64,000 nt of DNA from Enhydrobacter sp. (GCA_026126105.1 JAHCJV010000015.1:20716-84715), one strand, 5' to 3'; positions 18,940-29,342 are shown, counted from the stretch's first letter. Made by a program: numbers and translations. The notes: generated by a model not told the origin, from the sequence alone.

Positions 18940-19734
18940 CTAGGCGCCGGCGGCTTCGTCGGCCTTCTTTTCCTCTTCCTCGCGCTTCTTCTCGATCCAC
19001 GAACCAACGATGATGCTGATCTCGTAGAAGGCCATCAGCGGAACCGCGAGCGCAATCTGACTGATCACATCGGGAGGCGCCAGAACGGCCGCGATGACGA
19101 AACAGATGACGATGGCATAGCGCCGCTTCTCGCGCAGGCCCTGGGACGACGCGATGCCGACCCTGATCAGCAGGATCAGCAGCACCGGCATTTCAAAGGC
19201 GAAACCGAAGGCGAAGACCAGCTGCAGAATACGCTCGAGATAGTCCGACGAACGCAGAGTCTTCTCGATGTCGGGCGGCGCGTACTGCGTGAGCATGAAA
19301 TTGATCACGTAGGGCAGCACAACATAATACATGATCGCGCAACCGGCATAGAACATGAACGGCGTGGCGACGAGGAAGGGCAGGAAGGCGCGCTTCTCCT
19401 GGCGATAGAGGCCGGGCGCCACGAATAGCCAGATCTGCACCGCGATCAGCGGGAAGCCCACGATGAGCGATACGAACGCCGACAGTTTTACCGTAACGAA
19501 GAAGAATTCGAAGATGTCGAGGACGATGACCTTGTAGCCGTCGGCGAGCGCGGGCTGGATCAGAAACGAGAAGATCGGTTTGGCGAAATAGAAGGTGACG
19601 AAGAAAACCGCAAAGAAACTGACCAAGGCATAGATCATCCGTTTGCGCAACTCGATCAGGTGATCGAGCAGCGGCATCGGCTTGTCGTCTTCGGGTCCGT
19701 CGTGCGCTTGGGTCAAGGCAATCTTCGCGTCCAT
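18940..19734 (-). CDS. tatC: Sec-independent protein translocase TatC
   Basis: 264 residues with six membrane helices. The conserved N-terminus [14 protein letters not shown] and the loop after helix 2 are present. The ATG at 19734 is my choice; the frame stays open to a TTG at 19767, and neither has a clear ribosome site. The tail is lysine/glutamate-rich ([12 protein letters not shown]). Receptor component for twin-arginine signals; several proteins here carry RR-type signals, such as the family 5 binding protein. Confidence 0.93.
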   Translation of the reverse strand: MDAKIALTQAHDGPEDDKPMPLLDHLIELRKRMIYALVSFFAVFFVTFYFAKPIFSFLIQPALADGYKVIVLDIFEFFFVTVKLSAFVSLIVGFPLIAVQIWLFVAPGLYRQEKRAFLPFLVATPFMFYAGCAIMYYVVLPYVINFMLTQYAPPDIEKTLRSSDYLERILQLVFAFGFAFEMPVLLILLIRVGIASSQGLREKRRYAIVICFVIAAVLAPPDVISQIALAVPLMAFYEISIIVGSWIEKKREEEEKKADEAAGA

Positions 19735-19785
19735 CAGTGGCGCGTTATGCCGCCCTTTGGCCGGCAATTCAAAGCGCTAATTCGC

Positions 19786-20283
19786 CTACTCGGCAGCTGC
19801 CTTGGCGGGTTTGTTCTCGCCGGGCGGGTCAACCGGCTCCTCGACGTGCTTTTCGACAGACGCCGATATGGCGGCCTCTGTCGCCAAGGGAGGTGCCGCT
19901 TCTGACACAGCTGTCGGTTCAGCCGCGATCTGCGGCGCCGATTCGGGCGAGGCAATCGGGCTGTCGAAAGTCGACTTGGCCTCCGCCCAGGCCTTGTCAC
20001 CCTCCGCGATGCCTTCCTGGATGTGCTGCTTGATCTGCTTGGTCGGATCGAGTGACTGCAGATCCAGCCCACCAGCCGTCCCAGTCAGCTGCTTCTTCAC
20101 CTCGTCCAGCTCGGACTGGCGCACCATCTCGTCGACGTGGCCACGAAATTCCGACGCCATGCCGCGCATCTGGGACATCCACTTGCCCCACGACCGCAGG
20201 AGCTTTGGCAGTTCCTTCGGCCCGATCACGACGAGAGCCACCATGGCAATCACAAGCAGCTCAGGACTGTCGATGCCAAACAT
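19786..20283 (-). CDS. tatB: Sec-independent protein translocase TatB
   Basis: 165 residues. One N-terminal helix with the TatB-type MFGIDSPELLVIAMVALVVIGPKELP, then an amphipathic helix (LRSWGKWMSQMRGMASEF) and a long Ala/Pro/Glu-rich tail. The glutamate near the membrane helix separates TatB from TatA. Lies between tatA and tatC in the same operon. Confidence 0.92.
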   Translation of the reverse strand: MFGIDSPELLVIAMVALVVIGPKELPKLLRSWGKWMSQMRGMASEFRGHVDEMVRQSELDEVKKQLTGTAGGLDLQSLDPTKQIKQHIQEGIAEGDKAWAEAKSTFDSPIASPESAPQIAAEPTAVSEAAPPLATEAAISASVEKHVEEPVDPPGENKPAKAAAE

Positions 20284-20309
20284 GTATCACCGAAGCCCGA
20301 GTGTTGTCC

Positions 20310-20570
20310 TCAGACCTTCGCCGTGTTGTCCTGGCGCGCCTGATTCGGCGCGGAAGTAGTGGTCTGGGCAGAGATCGGCTTGGCCGAATCGCCCGGTTGA
20401 CCGGCCTCCACCGTATCCTTGTCGGTGCCGTCGCCCGAAACACCCTTCTTGAACGCCGACAAGCCCTTGCCGAAATCACCCATGAGGGCCGAGATCTTGT
20501 TCTTGCCGCCGAACAGTAGCAGCACGACGGCCAGCACGATCAGCCAATGCCAAATGCTGAAGCTACCCAT
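20310..20570 (-). CDS. tatA: Sec-independent protein translocase TatA
   Basis: 86 residues. [20 protein letters not shown] is the membrane helix, followed by the hinge FGGKNKI and amphipathic helix [18 protein letters not shown]. The start at 20570 has TCAGGAG upstream. The C-terminal tail is longer than in many TatA proteins, rich in Thr and Ala. A 116-base gap to scpB may hold a promoter, though no motif stands out. Confidence 0.93.
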   Translation of the reverse strand: MGSFSIWHWLIVLAVVLLLFGGKNKISALMGDFGKGLSAFKKGVSGDGTDKDTVEAGQPGDSAKPISAQTTTSAPNQARQDNTAKV

Positions 20571-20686
20571 GTGATCGCTCCTGAAAAAAACGTGATCCCG
20601 ATGCCTGATTATGGCACCCGGCACAAACACCCGGCAACCTGCCGATCAAGGTCTTATTGCGGCTCCACGACGCGGATCAGCAGAAG

Positions 20687-21706
20687 CTAAGGCCTCCGCT
20701 CATCGACGGCGAGCGGATCGACGCTTTCGTCTTCCGTGGGCTCAAGCGGCAGGTCGGGCTCCTCAGGACGGAATATGGGGGGCTGCGCACGCGGGTCCAA
20801 GAGGCCCGCGGCCCGCAATTCTTCGTGTCCTGGCAGGTCGTCGAGCGATGACAGGCCGAAATGCTCGAGAAAGAAATCGCTCGTGCCCCAAGTTACCGGC
20901 TTGCCCGGCGCGCGGCGGCGCCCCATGGGCCTGATCCAGTTCTGCTCGAACAGGAGGTCGAGTGTGCCCTTGCTCAAGCCGACACCGCGCACCTGCTCGA
21001 TCTCTGCCCGGGTCACCGGCTGGTGAAAGGCGATGATCGCCAGCGTCTCGACCGACGCACGCGACAGCTTGCGGGTTACCGGCCGCTCGATCTTGAGCTT
21101 CTGAGAAAGATCAGGTGCCGTGCGGAAAGCATACCCCCCTGCCACCTTCACCAGATTGATGCCCCGATGGGCGTAGAGCTCGGCCAAGTCGGCCAGCAGA
21201 CGCGGGAGATCGGCGTCGTCAGGCAGGCGGTCCCCAAGCGCCTTATCGTCGAGCGCCTGGGTGCCGGCAAACAACAAGGCCTCGAGCAGGCGCAGATGCT
21301 GGACGTGATCGGGTGACGAAGCGTCCGTGATGCGAGGCTGAGAAGCCGTTACGACCGTCGTCACCGTCTCCACCGCCTCGGCAACGACCACTTCTATCTC
21401 TTCCTCTTGCTTGTCCACATCGGAGGAGCTGGGGTCATCGCCCTGTGCAGCCATGTGCTCGGTTTCCTCCCTTTCCGCATCCTGGTCGGATCCAGAGGAA
21501 TCGTAATCATAATGGTCATCCTTGCCGGCGAGGTCAGCTTCATCGTCGTCGTGATCCGGATCGCCTGCCGGTACACCCTCTGCTGCACCCTCAACCTGGA
21601 ATTTTTCCTTGGCCGCCAGACGTTCTTGAGAAGCAGCATCGACCGTCGCAGGCTCTTCGACATCCTCTGTGCGAGGGGGTTCCCCTGCTGACAATATTGA
21701 CGTCAC
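20687..21706 (-). CDS. scpB: Segregation and condensation protein B, with acidic N-terminal extension
   Basis: 339 residues. The conserved ScpB winged-helix part begins near residue 136 (LRLLEALLFAGTQALDD) and includes LSRASVETLAIIAFHQPVTRAEIEQVRG and the YGTSDFF-like WGTSDFFLEHFGL. The first 130 residues are a low-complexity acidic stretch (many Asp and Glu) not usual in the family. The first ATG overlaps the scpA stop by 4 bases, which argues that the extension is translated. Works with ScpA and SMC in chromosome segregation. Confidence 0.9.
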   Translation of the reverse strand: MTSILSAGEPPRTEDVEEPATVDAASQERLAAKEKFQVEGAAEGVPAGDPDHDDDEADLAGKDDHYDYDSSGSDQDAEREETEHMAAQGDDPSSSDVDKQEEEIEVVVAEAVETVTTVVTASQPRITDASSPDHVQHLRLLEALLFAGTQALDDKALGDRLPDDADLPRLLADLAELYAHRGINLVKVAGGYAFRTAPDLSQKLKIERPVTRKLSRASVETLAIIAFHQPVTRAEIEQVRGVGLSKGTLDLLFEQNWIRPMGRRRAPGKPVTWGTSDFFLEHFGLSSLDDLPGHEELRAAGLLDPRAQPPIFRPEEPDLPLEPTEDESVDPLAVDERRP

Positions 21707-22524
21707 CGCGGTTCGCTCCGTTTACGCAAGTGGATGGGACCGAATCGTTCAGTCTGGCGTAGTTCGATCTGGCCGTCCTTGGCGAGTTGGAGCCCTGCCA
21801 CGAAGGTCGAGGCGATGGCCGAGCGCCGCTTCGTCGGATCGGTTAGACCGGCCGGGAGAAACGCCTCCAGCGTCTGCCAGTCGATCGCGATGCCGAGCAT
21901 CCGGCCCAGCCGCTCCGCCGCCTCCTCGACCGAGAAGAACTGCATCGGTGCGATCTGATAGGTATCGGCATCCTTGGGACGGACCTGATGGCCGTACGCT
22001 TGCAGCAGATCGTAGAGCTTTACGTCCCAGACGGTACGGCGCACCACGACGACGCCTTCGGGCTGGCCGCGGGCGAAGATGTCCTTTCCGAGCTGAGGAC
22101 GGGCCATCAGGCGCGCGCCCGCTTCTTGCATGGCCTCGAGGCGCCGAAGCTGCCATTGCAACGCGTCGGCCATTTCTTGGCCGGATGGCTCTTCGCCGGC
22201 CGGAGGCTCGGGCAGCAGCAGGCGCGATTTCAGGTAAGCGAGCCATGCCGCCATCACGAGATAATCGGCCGCCAGTTCGAGCCGTATCCGACGTGCCTGG
22301 GCGACGTACGAGAGGTACTGGTCAACCAGAGCGACCATCGAAATGCGGCGCAGATCGACCTTCTGATCGCGGGCGAGTGCCAGCAGCAGGTCGAGCGGGC
22401 CCTCGAAGCCTTCTAGGTTGACGATCAACTCACCTTCGCCCGGCGCGATTACGTCGAGTCCACTCGACGCAAACGAGTCGGCGGTGAAACCGTCACTGGA
22501 GGGAGGTGCGGCTGGTTCGCTCAT
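21703..22524 (-). CDS. scpA: Segregation and condensation protein A
   Basis: 273 residues, kleisin subunit of the SMC complex. The LEGFEGPLDLLLALARDQKVDLRRISMVALVDQYL region and LAADYLVMAAWLAYLKSRLLLP are diagnostic. ATG at 22524 (MSEPAAPPS) chosen; a GTG at 22563 is in frame but lacks support. Coupled to scpB by an ATGA overlap. Confidence 0.93.
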   Translation of the reverse strand: MSEPAAPPSSDGFTADSFASSGLDVIAPGEGELIVNLEGFEGPLDLLLALARDQKVDLRRISMVALVDQYLSYVAQARRIRLELAADYLVMAAWLAYLKSRLLLPEPPAGEEPSGQEMADALQWQLRRLEAMQEAGARLMARPQLGKDIFARGQPEGVVVVRRTVWDVKLYDLLQAYGHQVRPKDADTYQIAPMQFFSVEEAAERLGRMLGIAIDWQTLEAFLPAGLTDPTKRRSAIASTFVAGLQLAKDGQIELRQTERFGPIHLRKRSEPR

Positions 22525-22578
22525 GCAGCTTTGGTGTAGTCCAGCCGGAGCGCCTGCCGCCACTGGATTTGACCCGCC

Positions 22579-23601
22579 TTATCCCCATTCCGGGAGGAAA
22601 GCGGAAAGCCTTCGCCTGGCATCGACGAGGTCCTCTCGGCCGAGCGGGGCACGATGGCGCGCCAAATAGCGCCGCCCGGCCTCGAAACGATGGAGGGCGG
22701 CGCCGGTCATTTGACCGGCATTTGCCGCGACTTGACGCATCTCGTCCATACGGCCGTTGCAGTGCAAGGCGATGTCGCATCCGGCAGCGAGCGCGCGTGC
22801 CGTCCGCTCGCCCAAGGTGCCGCCCAGCGCCTGCATCGAGAGATCATCCGACAATAGCAGGCCTTCGAAACCGATATGCCCACGAACGACTTCGCTCACG
22901 CCTCGTGCCGAAACAGTGAGCGCGGAATCTGGGTCGATCGCCTCGTAAAGTACGTGCGCCGTCATCGCCCACGGCAAGTCGGCCAGAAACTTGAAGGGCA
23001 CGAAGTCGGTGCGTTCCAGCGCATCGCGCGGAGCACCGACTCTGGGCAGGGTTTCGTGCGAGTCCACCGTGGCGCGGCCGTGTCCCGGGATGTGCTTCAT
23101 TACCGGCATCACACCCTCCGCCAGCAACCCCTCAGCGGCGGCACGGCCCAGTGCCGCGACCGGCTCGGGCTGGCTGGCATAGGCACGGTCGCCAATCACC
23201 GCGTGCGTCTGGGGAAAGCCGATGTCGAGCACCGGTGCGCAATCGACATCACAGCCGATCGAGGAGACGTCCGCCGCCAACAGGTGCGAGTTCAGCCTCG
23301 TCGCCTCCAGCCCGCGTTCGGGATCGCTTGCATATAGAGCGCCGAGAAGTTGCGCCGGCGGTGCCTTCCGCCAATACGGCGGTCTCAGCCGTGCCACCCG
23401 GCCGCCTTCCTGGTCGATCAGTATCGGCGCCTCGGCGCGCGCCACGCAGGAGCGAAGATCTTCTGTAAGACAGCGTGCCTGGTCGGGACTCTGAATGTTG
23501 CGCGCGAACAAGATGTATCCCAGCGGATCGGCATCGCGAAAGAACGCCCGCTCATCGCTCGACAGGGCTGTGCCCGCGCACCCGAAGATCGCTGCCTTCA
23601 T
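22579..23601 (-). CDS. nagZ: Beta-N-acetylhexosaminidase (GH3, NagZ)
   Basis: 340 residues. Cytoplasmic glycosidase of peptidoglycan recycling, releasing GlcNAc from muropeptides. The GH3 signature is KHIPGHGRATVDSHETLP (about residue 164) with the catalytic His, and the nucleophile lies in LLSDDLSMQAL. Sits at its usual place between the SPOR gene and scpA. Confidence 0.92.
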   Translation of the reverse strand: MKAAIFGCAGTALSSDERAFFRDADPLGYILFARNIQSPDQARCLTEDLRSCVARAEAPILIDQEGGRVARLRPPYWRKAPPAQLLGALYASDPERGLEATRLNSHLLAADVSSIGCDVDCAPVLDIGFPQTHAVIGDRAYASQPEPVAALGRAAAEGLLAEGVMPVMKHIPGHGRATVDSHETLPRVGAPRDALERTDFVPFKFLADLPWAMTAHVLYEAIDPDSALTVSARGVSEVVRGHIGFEGLLLSDDLSMQALGGTLGERTARALAAGCDIALHCNGRMDEMRQVAANAGQMTGAALHRFEAGRRYLARHRAPLGREDLVDARRRLSAFLPEWG

Positions 23602-23782
23602 GAGAGGGCGCCTTTCACGCAGTGCCGGCGATCATGCGCACGACTCTCAGGACACAACCGCTCATGTCCTTCTGGTTGGCAAGGGGAATGCGCCCGGGCC
23701 GAAAGCCAACGAAAAGCCCGGCCTCATCCCTGGCGGACCGGCAACCTGGCCAAACGCAAATGGAGGTGGCGCGCGCGCACGA

Positions 23783-24691
23783 TCATTGCTTGACCGGCGG
23801 GAGAGTGACGCAATCCGTCTTGCGCGTCTTCAGCGTGCTGCAAACGCTGTGCGCCTGCTTCTCGTCGAGCGGCCCCGCTTGGACGCGGTACCACACGCCC
23901 TTCTCTCCGAGATCGACCCGCGCCGGCTGCATGCGCAGGCTGGCGAGAACATCGCCGTGCGCGGCCTGCAGACGTGCCCAGGTCGACTTTGCGATGTCCT
24001 CGCTTTTCACCGATGCGATCTGGATGCGCCAACCTCCACTCGCACCCGACATGCCTTCGATCAGGCTGGCGATGCTCAGGCCACTCTCCGGCGCGGGAGT
24101 CGACGACGGCGCCTGCGTCACGGTCGGCGGGTTCGGCGGCGGTGTTGGCGCTGGCGCCGGTATCGATGCCGCGGCGGTCTGCACGGGCGTGGGGGTCTTT
24201 GCAACCTCCGGCGCCTTGGGCGCTGACGGCGTCGGCAGGATCCCGCCCGCAGGCAGCCGGGGTGTCGTCGTGCCGGGCAACAGCTTCTCGGGCTGGGTCG
24301 GCACCGCTCCCGGAGCGATGCGGTTGTAGACCTCCTTATCCTGGTCAGGCGGAACGAGGCCCCCGGCATTCTCCGGCTTGACGCGGGTAGGCGTCGTCGG
24401 AGCCTGTACGACCAAAGGCTCCAACCCTCTACCGCCGGCACGGACGTCCTGATTATGCGCCCACCAAACAACGGAGCCGAAGCTGGCGATAGCCGCGATC
24501 GATACCATCAAGGTGAGAATGGTGCCGCGACGCCGGTTGACTTTGGCCAACAGCGAATCCCGCGGCGGCGGCGGGATCGCATCTGGTTCGTGCGCGACGG
24601 GCCGGGCCGGCGGTTCACGCCGAACGGCGACCGACTCGTTGGGTCGGTAAATCTTTGGACCGTCGCCGGAGGGGGGCCGGCGGATGTGCAT
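23783..24691 (-). CDS. SPOR domain-containing protein
   Basis: 302 residues. One membrane helix near 57-77 (GTILTLMVSIAAIASFGSVV) with the N-terminus inside, a long Pro/Ala-rich periplasmic linker, and a SPOR domain from about 220 (GGWRIQIASVKSEDIAKSTW). SPOR domains bind denuded glycan strands at the septum. Start at ATG 24691, eight bases after the argS stop. The 181 bases to nagZ show only a weak GC-rich hairpin. Confidence 0.88.
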   Translation of the reverse strand: MHIRRPPSGDGPKIYRPNESVAVRREPPARPVAHEPDAIPPPPRDSLLAKVNRRRGTILTLMVSIAAIASFGSVVWWAHNQDVRAGGRGLEPLVVQAPTTPTRVKPENAGGLVPPDQDKEVYNRIAPGAVPTQPEKLLPGTTTPRLPAGGILPTPSAPKAPEVAKTPTPVQTAAASIPAPAPTPPPNPPTVTQAPSSTPAPESGLSIASLIEGMSGASGGWRIQIASVKSEDIAKSTWARLQAAHGDVLASLRMQPARVDLGEKGVWYRVQAGPLDEKQAHSVCSTLKTRKTDCVTLPPVKQ

Positions 24692-24699
24692 TTTCTTCC

Positions 24700-26442
24700 T
24701 TATCTCATCTCTTCGACGGGTGTTACGCCGAAGATCGACAAACCGGACTCTATCACAAATCCCACAGCCTGCACCAACGCAAGCCGCGCCCGCGTCGTTT
24801 CGGTAGCGCCCTCGACCACGAAGCGCAATGCCGGCTCGTCCTTGCCGCGATTCCAATGGCCATGGAACGCGGCAGCGAGATCGTAGAGATAGAAGGCGAT
24901 GCGGTGCGGCTCGTGCGCCGATGCGGCCGCTTCGACCTGACGCGGCCACTGCGCGATCTGACGGATCAGGGCGAGCTCGCCGGGATCGGCCAGGCGATCG
25001 AGCGGCGCGCCGTCGAGTCCGTCGACGGCAAAGCCGGCTGCGCTTGCCTGGCGCATGACACTTCGCGTCCGCGCATGGCCATACTGGACGTACCAAACCG
25101 GGTTGTCCCGTGACTGTTCCGTGGCCTTCACCAGATCGAAGTCGAACGGTGCGTCGTTCTTGCGCGTCAGCATGGTGAAGCGCACGACGTCGGGTCCGAC
25201 TTCGTCGAGCAGGTCGCGCAGGGTTACGAACGTGCCGGCGCGCTTGGACATGCGCACCAGCTCGCCATTGCGCAGCACACGCACCAGCTGGCAGAGCTTC
25301 ACGTCGAGCGCGCCCTTGCCCTCGGTGATGGCGCTGACCGCGGCCTTCATGCGCTTCACGTAACCGCCGTGATCGGCGCCCCAGATGTCGATCATGTCGA
25401 CAAAGCCACGACAAAACTTGTCGTGGTGATAGGCGATGTCGTTGGCGAAATACGTCCAACTGCCATCCGACTTCCTGAGCGGCCGGTCGATGTCATCACC
25501 GAAATTCGTCGCCCGAAACAAGGTCTGCTCGCGGTCCTCCCAATCGTCGGGCTTCTTGTCCTTGGGTGGCTCGAGCCGACCCTGATATATTAGATCTTGG
25601 CGCGTGAGCTCCTGGAAGGCGCGATCGACCGCGCCCGACTCGACCAGCGCGCGCTCCGACGAGAAGACATCGATCTTCACGCCGAGGGTCTCGAGGTCCT
25701 GCTTGATCTCGGCCATCAGCATGGCGATGGCGAAGCTGCGCATCTCGGGCAGCCAGTCGGCTTCGGGCTTATCGATCCACCGCGATCCGTCGCGCCTTGC
25801 GATCGCCGTGCCGACCTCCTTCAGGTACTCGCCGGGATAAAGTCCGTCGGGTATCTGGCCGATGTCATCGCCCAGCGCCTCCTTGTAGCGGAGATAGGTG
25901 GAGCGCCCGAGGATATCGACCTGCGCACCGGCATCGTTGATGTAATATTCTTTGGTGACGTCAAAGCCCGCCTTGGCGAGCAGGTTGGCGAGCGCGTCGC
26001 CGACCACCGCGCCGCGCGCATGCGCCACATGCAGCGGCCCAGTCGGATTGGCCGATACATATTCGACATTGACCTTTTGCCCGCCGCCCATTGTCGAGGC
26101 ACCGTAGGCCGCGCCTGCCTTCAGGCACTCGCCTAGACGCTCACGCCAGAAGGCGTCGCGGAGCTTAAGGTTGATAAAGCCCGGTCCGGCGACGGTACCG
26201 TCAACCACATCGGGATTGCCCTTTAGTCGTGCAACCAGCGCGTCGGCGATATCGCGCGGCTTCTTCCTCGCCGCCTTCGACAGCACCATGGCGGCGTTGG
26301 TGGCAACGTCGCCATGACCTGCATCGCGCGGCGGCTCGGCGGTGATACCGGAAAAATCGAGCTCGGCCGGCAATTCGCCCGCAGACTGCATGGCCCGCAG
26401 CGCCGCCTCGATCTCGCCGATGAAATGACGGTAGGGATTCAT
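24700..26442 (-). CDS. argS: Arginyl-tRNA synthetase
   Basis: 580 residues, class I. The HIGH-type motif reads [12 protein letters not shown], with Ala where most ArgRS have Gly. The KMSK-like loop is RMSKRAG. A C-terminal anticodon-binding (DALR) domain is present. Divergent from the SDR gene, with 67 bases between. In most relatives dgt lies directly upstream; here 3.8 kb of other genes intervene. Confidence 0.95.
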   Translation of the reverse strand: MNPYRHFIGEIEAALRAMQSAGELPAELDFSGITAEPPRDAGHGDVATNAAMVLSKAARKKPRDIADALVARLKGNPDVVDGTVAGPGFINLKLRDAFWRERLGECLKAGAAYGASTMGGGQKVNVEYVSANPTGPLHVAHARGAVVGDALANLLAKAGFDVTKEYYINDAGAQVDILGRSTYLRYKEALGDDIGQIPDGLYPGEYLKEVGTAIARRDGSRWIDKPEADWLPEMRSFAIAMLMAEIKQDLETLGVKIDVFSSERALVESGAVDRAFQELTRQDLIYQGRLEPPKDKKPDDWEDREQTLFRATNFGDDIDRPLRKSDGSWTYFANDIAYHHDKFCRGFVDMIDIWGADHGGYVKRMKAAVSAITEGKGALDVKLCQLVRVLRNGELVRMSKRAGTFVTLRDLLDEVGPDVVRFTMLTRKNDAPFDFDLVKATEQSRDNPVWYVQYGHARTRSVMRQASAAGFAVDGLDGAPLDRLADPGELALIRQIAQWPRQVEAAASAHEPHRIAFYLYDLAAAFHGHWNRGKDEPALRFVVEGATETTRARLALVQAVGFVIESGLSIFGVTPVEEMR

Positions 26443-26509
26443 GGGGCGGGGTATTGCCTAATCCGCCAAGTTTGTCATGTAGCATCCCGAACTCAGACGA
26501 GGGCCTAAT

Positions 26510-27208
26510 ATGCGGACTTTGCAGGATTCCCATGTTGTGATCACCGGCGCGACCGGGGCGCTGGGCAGGGCGGTGGCACAAGCCCTCGTAGAAGCGGGCG
26601 CACACTGCCATGTGCCAGCGATCGAAAGCTCGGTACCGCCCGACATTTTTCCTGCGGGCAAGGTTTCTGTCTCGACGGGCGTCGATCTGTCGGACGAAGC
26701 GGCGGTCTCCGGTTTCTACGCCACGCTGCCGCCACTGCATGCGGCAGTGAACATCGCCGGAGGCTTCGCTTGGGCACCGATCGCCGACAGTCCACTGCAG
26801 GTGCTGCAGCAGCAGCTTTCCATGAACCTGGTTTCCTGCGTGCTGAGCTGCCGCGAGGCAGTCGCGAACTTCCGCAAGGGTGGCCAGGGCGGACATATCG
26901 TCAACATCTCGGCACGGCCGGCGCTCAATCCACGCCAGGGAGCCGGCATGACCGCGTACACCGCGTCGAAGGCGGCGGTCGCCGCCTTTACGGTGGCGCT
27001 CGCCGAAGAGGTCAAGAGCGAGAACATCTCGGTGATCGCACTCGCCCCCTCGACCATCGACACGCCGACCAACCGGGCCGACATGCCGAAGGCCAATCAC
27101 GCCAGCTGGGTGAAGCCCTTAGCGATTGCCCAGCTGATCGTAGCCCAGATCAGCCTCGATGATCCGATCAACTCGGGTGCACTGATTCCGGTATACGGCA
27201 AGGCGTGA
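26510..27208 (+). CDS. SDR family oxidoreductase
   Basis: 232 residues, classical short-chain dehydrogenase. Cofactor loop TGATGALG (13-20) and active site YTASK with a serine in VNISA. The substrate is not predictable. Faces the glgA gene tail to tail, 18 bases apart, and lies inside the block that separates dgt from argS. Confidence 0.85.
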   Translation: MRTLQDSHVVITGATGALGRAVAQALVEAGAHCHVPAIESSVPPDIFPAGKVSVSTGVDLSDEAAVSGFYATLPPLHAAVNIAGGFAWAPIADSPLQVLQQQLSMNLVSCVLSCREAVANFRKGGQGGHIVNISARPALNPRQGAGMTAYTASKAAVAAFTVALAEEVKSENISVIALAPSTIDTPTNRADMPKANHASWVKPLAIAQLIVAQISLDDPINSGALIPVYGKA

Positions 27209-27226
27209 CAGGCTCGCGCCAAAGCG

Positions 27227-28651
27227 TCATGACGCAACCGCGCGGGCGACGACACCGTAGACGTTGCGATAGGCGCGCGCCGACTCCTCCCAGCCGAATG
27301 GCTGCGCCATCGCCAGCTTGCGCATCGAATGCAGTCGCGATTTGGCGCCGAACGTCGCGAAAGCGCGGCACACTGCGCCAAGCAGGCCGTCAGCCGAGCA
27401 GCGCTTGAACAGGAAGCCAGTCTTGCCGTCGACGATCGTGTCGGAGAGGCCGCCGGTGCGATAGCCGATCGGCAGCGAGCCAAAACGCTGCGCATACATC
27501 TGGCTGAGCCCGCAGGGCTCGTAGCGCGAGGGCATCAGGGTAAAGTCACTGCCGGCGAAAATTCGGCGGGCCTGGGAATCGTCGAAATCCAGCGCGACGG
27601 CAATCGACTCTGGATGGCGGCGCCGCGCGTCCTCAAGGGCGCGCTCGAGATGGGGTTCGCCGCGCCCTGTAATGACGATCTGGCCGCCCGCCTCGACGAT
27701 CGTGTCGGCCGCTGAGGCTACCAAGTCTATGCCCTTCTGGTGGACCAGCCGGGCGACCAGTCCAAAGAGCGGCCCCTTTGACAAGGCCAAGCCGAACTCC
27801 CGCCGCACGTGATCGGCGTTGGCCTGCTTACCGCCCCATTCGCCTGCAGCAAACGGCGGCACCAGAGCGCTGCAGGAGCGCGGATCCCAGCTCTCGTCGA
27901 TGCCGTTCAGGATGCCCGACAGCCGGCCTTCCCGCGAACGCTGCGCAAGCAACCCCTCAAGGCCACACCCTTGCTCGGGTGTCGTGATCTCGTTTGCATA
28001 GGTCTTGCTCACCGTCGTCAGGTGATTGGCGTAGTAGATGCCGGCCTTGAGAAAAGAAACCTTGCCGTAAAACTCGACGCCGTCGATCTGAAAAGCACTG
28101 TCGGGCGCGCCGATCCGCTGCAGCGTCTCCGGCGAAAACAAGCCTTGGTAGGCCAGATTGTGAATTGTCAGAAGGCTGGGGACGTTGGATCCCATCCAGG
28201 ACAGATAGGCCGGGATCAGCGCGGTCTGCCAGTCGTTGGCATGTACGACATCCGCGCGCCAGTTCGGATCGAGCTGCCCGGCCGCAAGACGCGCCGCTGC
28301 CGAAGCGAGGAGGGCAAAGCGCACGTCATTGTCATGCCAATCCCGACCTTGAGCGTCGGAATAGGGCGTGCCATCTCGCTCGTACAGTTCCGCACAATCG
28401 ATGGCATAGATGGAAAGGCCGTCAGCGGACCTTCCCTGCACAATCGAATGGGCAGGGAAATGTCCTTCCCTCTTGCAGTGAGCGACGCGGCTCGTCGAGG
28501 TCAGACCATTGAGCACTGACCGAAAGCCGGGGAGCATGACCCGAACGTCGTAGTTGAGCTTGAGGGCACGAGTCAGTGCGGCGGAAACGCTCGCCAGTCC
28601 GCCAACACGGACAAAGTCCTCGAACTCCGATGCAGCGAACAGGATACGCAT
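27227..28651 (-). CDS. glgA: Glycogen/starch synthase (GT5)
   Basis: 474 residues, two Rossmann-like halves. The ADP-glucose site KxGGL near the N-terminus reads RVGGL (15-19), with Arg for Lys. The C-terminal half keeps the RLVHQKGIDL and SRYEPCGLSQMYAQRFG motifs with the catalytic Glu. No other glycogen genes (glgB, glgC, glgP) are nearby, so its substrate or product may differ from standard glycogen (inference). Confidence 0.85.
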   Translation of the reverse strand: MRILFAASEFEDFVRVGGLASVSAALTRALKLNYDVRVMLPGFRSVLNGLTSTSRVAHCKREGHFPAHSIVQGRSADGLSIYAIDCAELYERDGTPYSDAQGRDWHDNDVRFALLASAAARLAAGQLDPNWRADVVHANDWQTALIPAYLSWMGSNVPSLLTIHNLAYQGLFSPETLQRIGAPDSAFQIDGVEFYGKVSFLKAGIYYANHLTTVSKTYANEITTPEQGCGLEGLLAQRSREGRLSGILNGIDESWDPRSCSALVPPFAAGEWGGKQANADHVRREFGLALSKGPLFGLVARLVHQKGIDLVASAADTIVEAGGQIVITGRGEPHLERALEDARRRHPESIAVALDFDDSQARRIFAGSDFTLMPSRYEPCGLSQMYAQRFGSLPIGYRTGGLSDTIVDGKTGFLFKRCSADGLLGAVCRAFATFGAKSRLHSMRKLAMAQPFGWEESARAYRNVYGVVARAVAS

Positions 28652-28979
28652 GTCGCGACTTCACCATCGACCGGGGCTAAAAGCGGGTCTCCTGTCTCAC
28701 CCGATCGTCGGAGACATGGAAGCAACTATCGCGCCACTTCCAAATCTTCGTAGTCTCGGGATCGGCATGTGTCCGCGGCCACTCGCGACACGGCGCCGGT
28801 AGAGCGCGCGTATCGCGGGACTATTGTGGTAACGCTCGCCGCCCCCATTTGGTCACAGAACAAGATTGTCGCACCGAGCGAAAAAGGTCTCAGCATGCCG
28901 GACGGCCGCGCGGCGGTCCGACCGCCCGCCAGATCACTCTTGAAAGTCTCGTAGCAATAGGCGACATCTTGTCAGCGTT
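28652..28979. other. Intergenic region upstream of glgA
   Basis: About 330 bases holding the glgA promoter on the minus strand and possibly that of the small gene at 28980 on the plus strand. I see no convincing hairpin, operator or riboswitch fold, and no conserved protein frame. Confidence 0.45.
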
Positions 28980-29342
28980 ATGTTGCTCGTTCATCGCTCG
29001 CGCCGCGCCGCACAGGCTGTCCGGACCGCTTCTCCGGGTGGGGAGCTGTTTGTCGCCTCGGTCGTGTTGACTATGCTGCTCGCTGCGTTCGGCGATGCTG
29101 TTGATCCGGCTTGGCTGGAAGAAGTCGGCCTCGAGTTTGCTCTATTCGACTTCGGCGGCGAACTGGCGCTCCTCGCCATGCATCAATGGCACCTTCTTCA
29201 GTTCCTCCTGGCTGGCGCCGTTGTTGCCGGCGGAATCGCCGCCTTCAGGGCCATTATTGGCCGAATTTCCCGACCACTGCACCCCGCGTCCGGCCGCGGC
29301 GTCGAAAAGGTGCCAATAAAGCTCCGACCTAAGACTTTCTAA
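28980..29342 (+). CDS. Small hypothetical protein (doubtful)
   Basis: 120 residues with two hydrophobic stretches (about 24-37 and 70-90) that could be membrane helices and a basic C-terminus. No recognised family and no good ribosome site. It ends 32 bases before the TerC gene and could be a leader gene or chance open frame. Included with low confidence. Confidence 0.3.
   Translation: MLLVHRSRRAAQAVRTASPGGELFVASVVLTMLLAAFGDAVDPAWLEEVGLEFALFDFGGELALLAMHQWHLLQFLLAGAVVAGGIAAFRAIIGRISRPLHPASGRGVEKVPIKLRPKTF

Noticed and set aside
23602..23782. Terminator between the SPOR gene and nagZ
   Set aside because: Only a six-pair CCGGGC/GCCCGG stem with a long loop and no T run; too weak to call.
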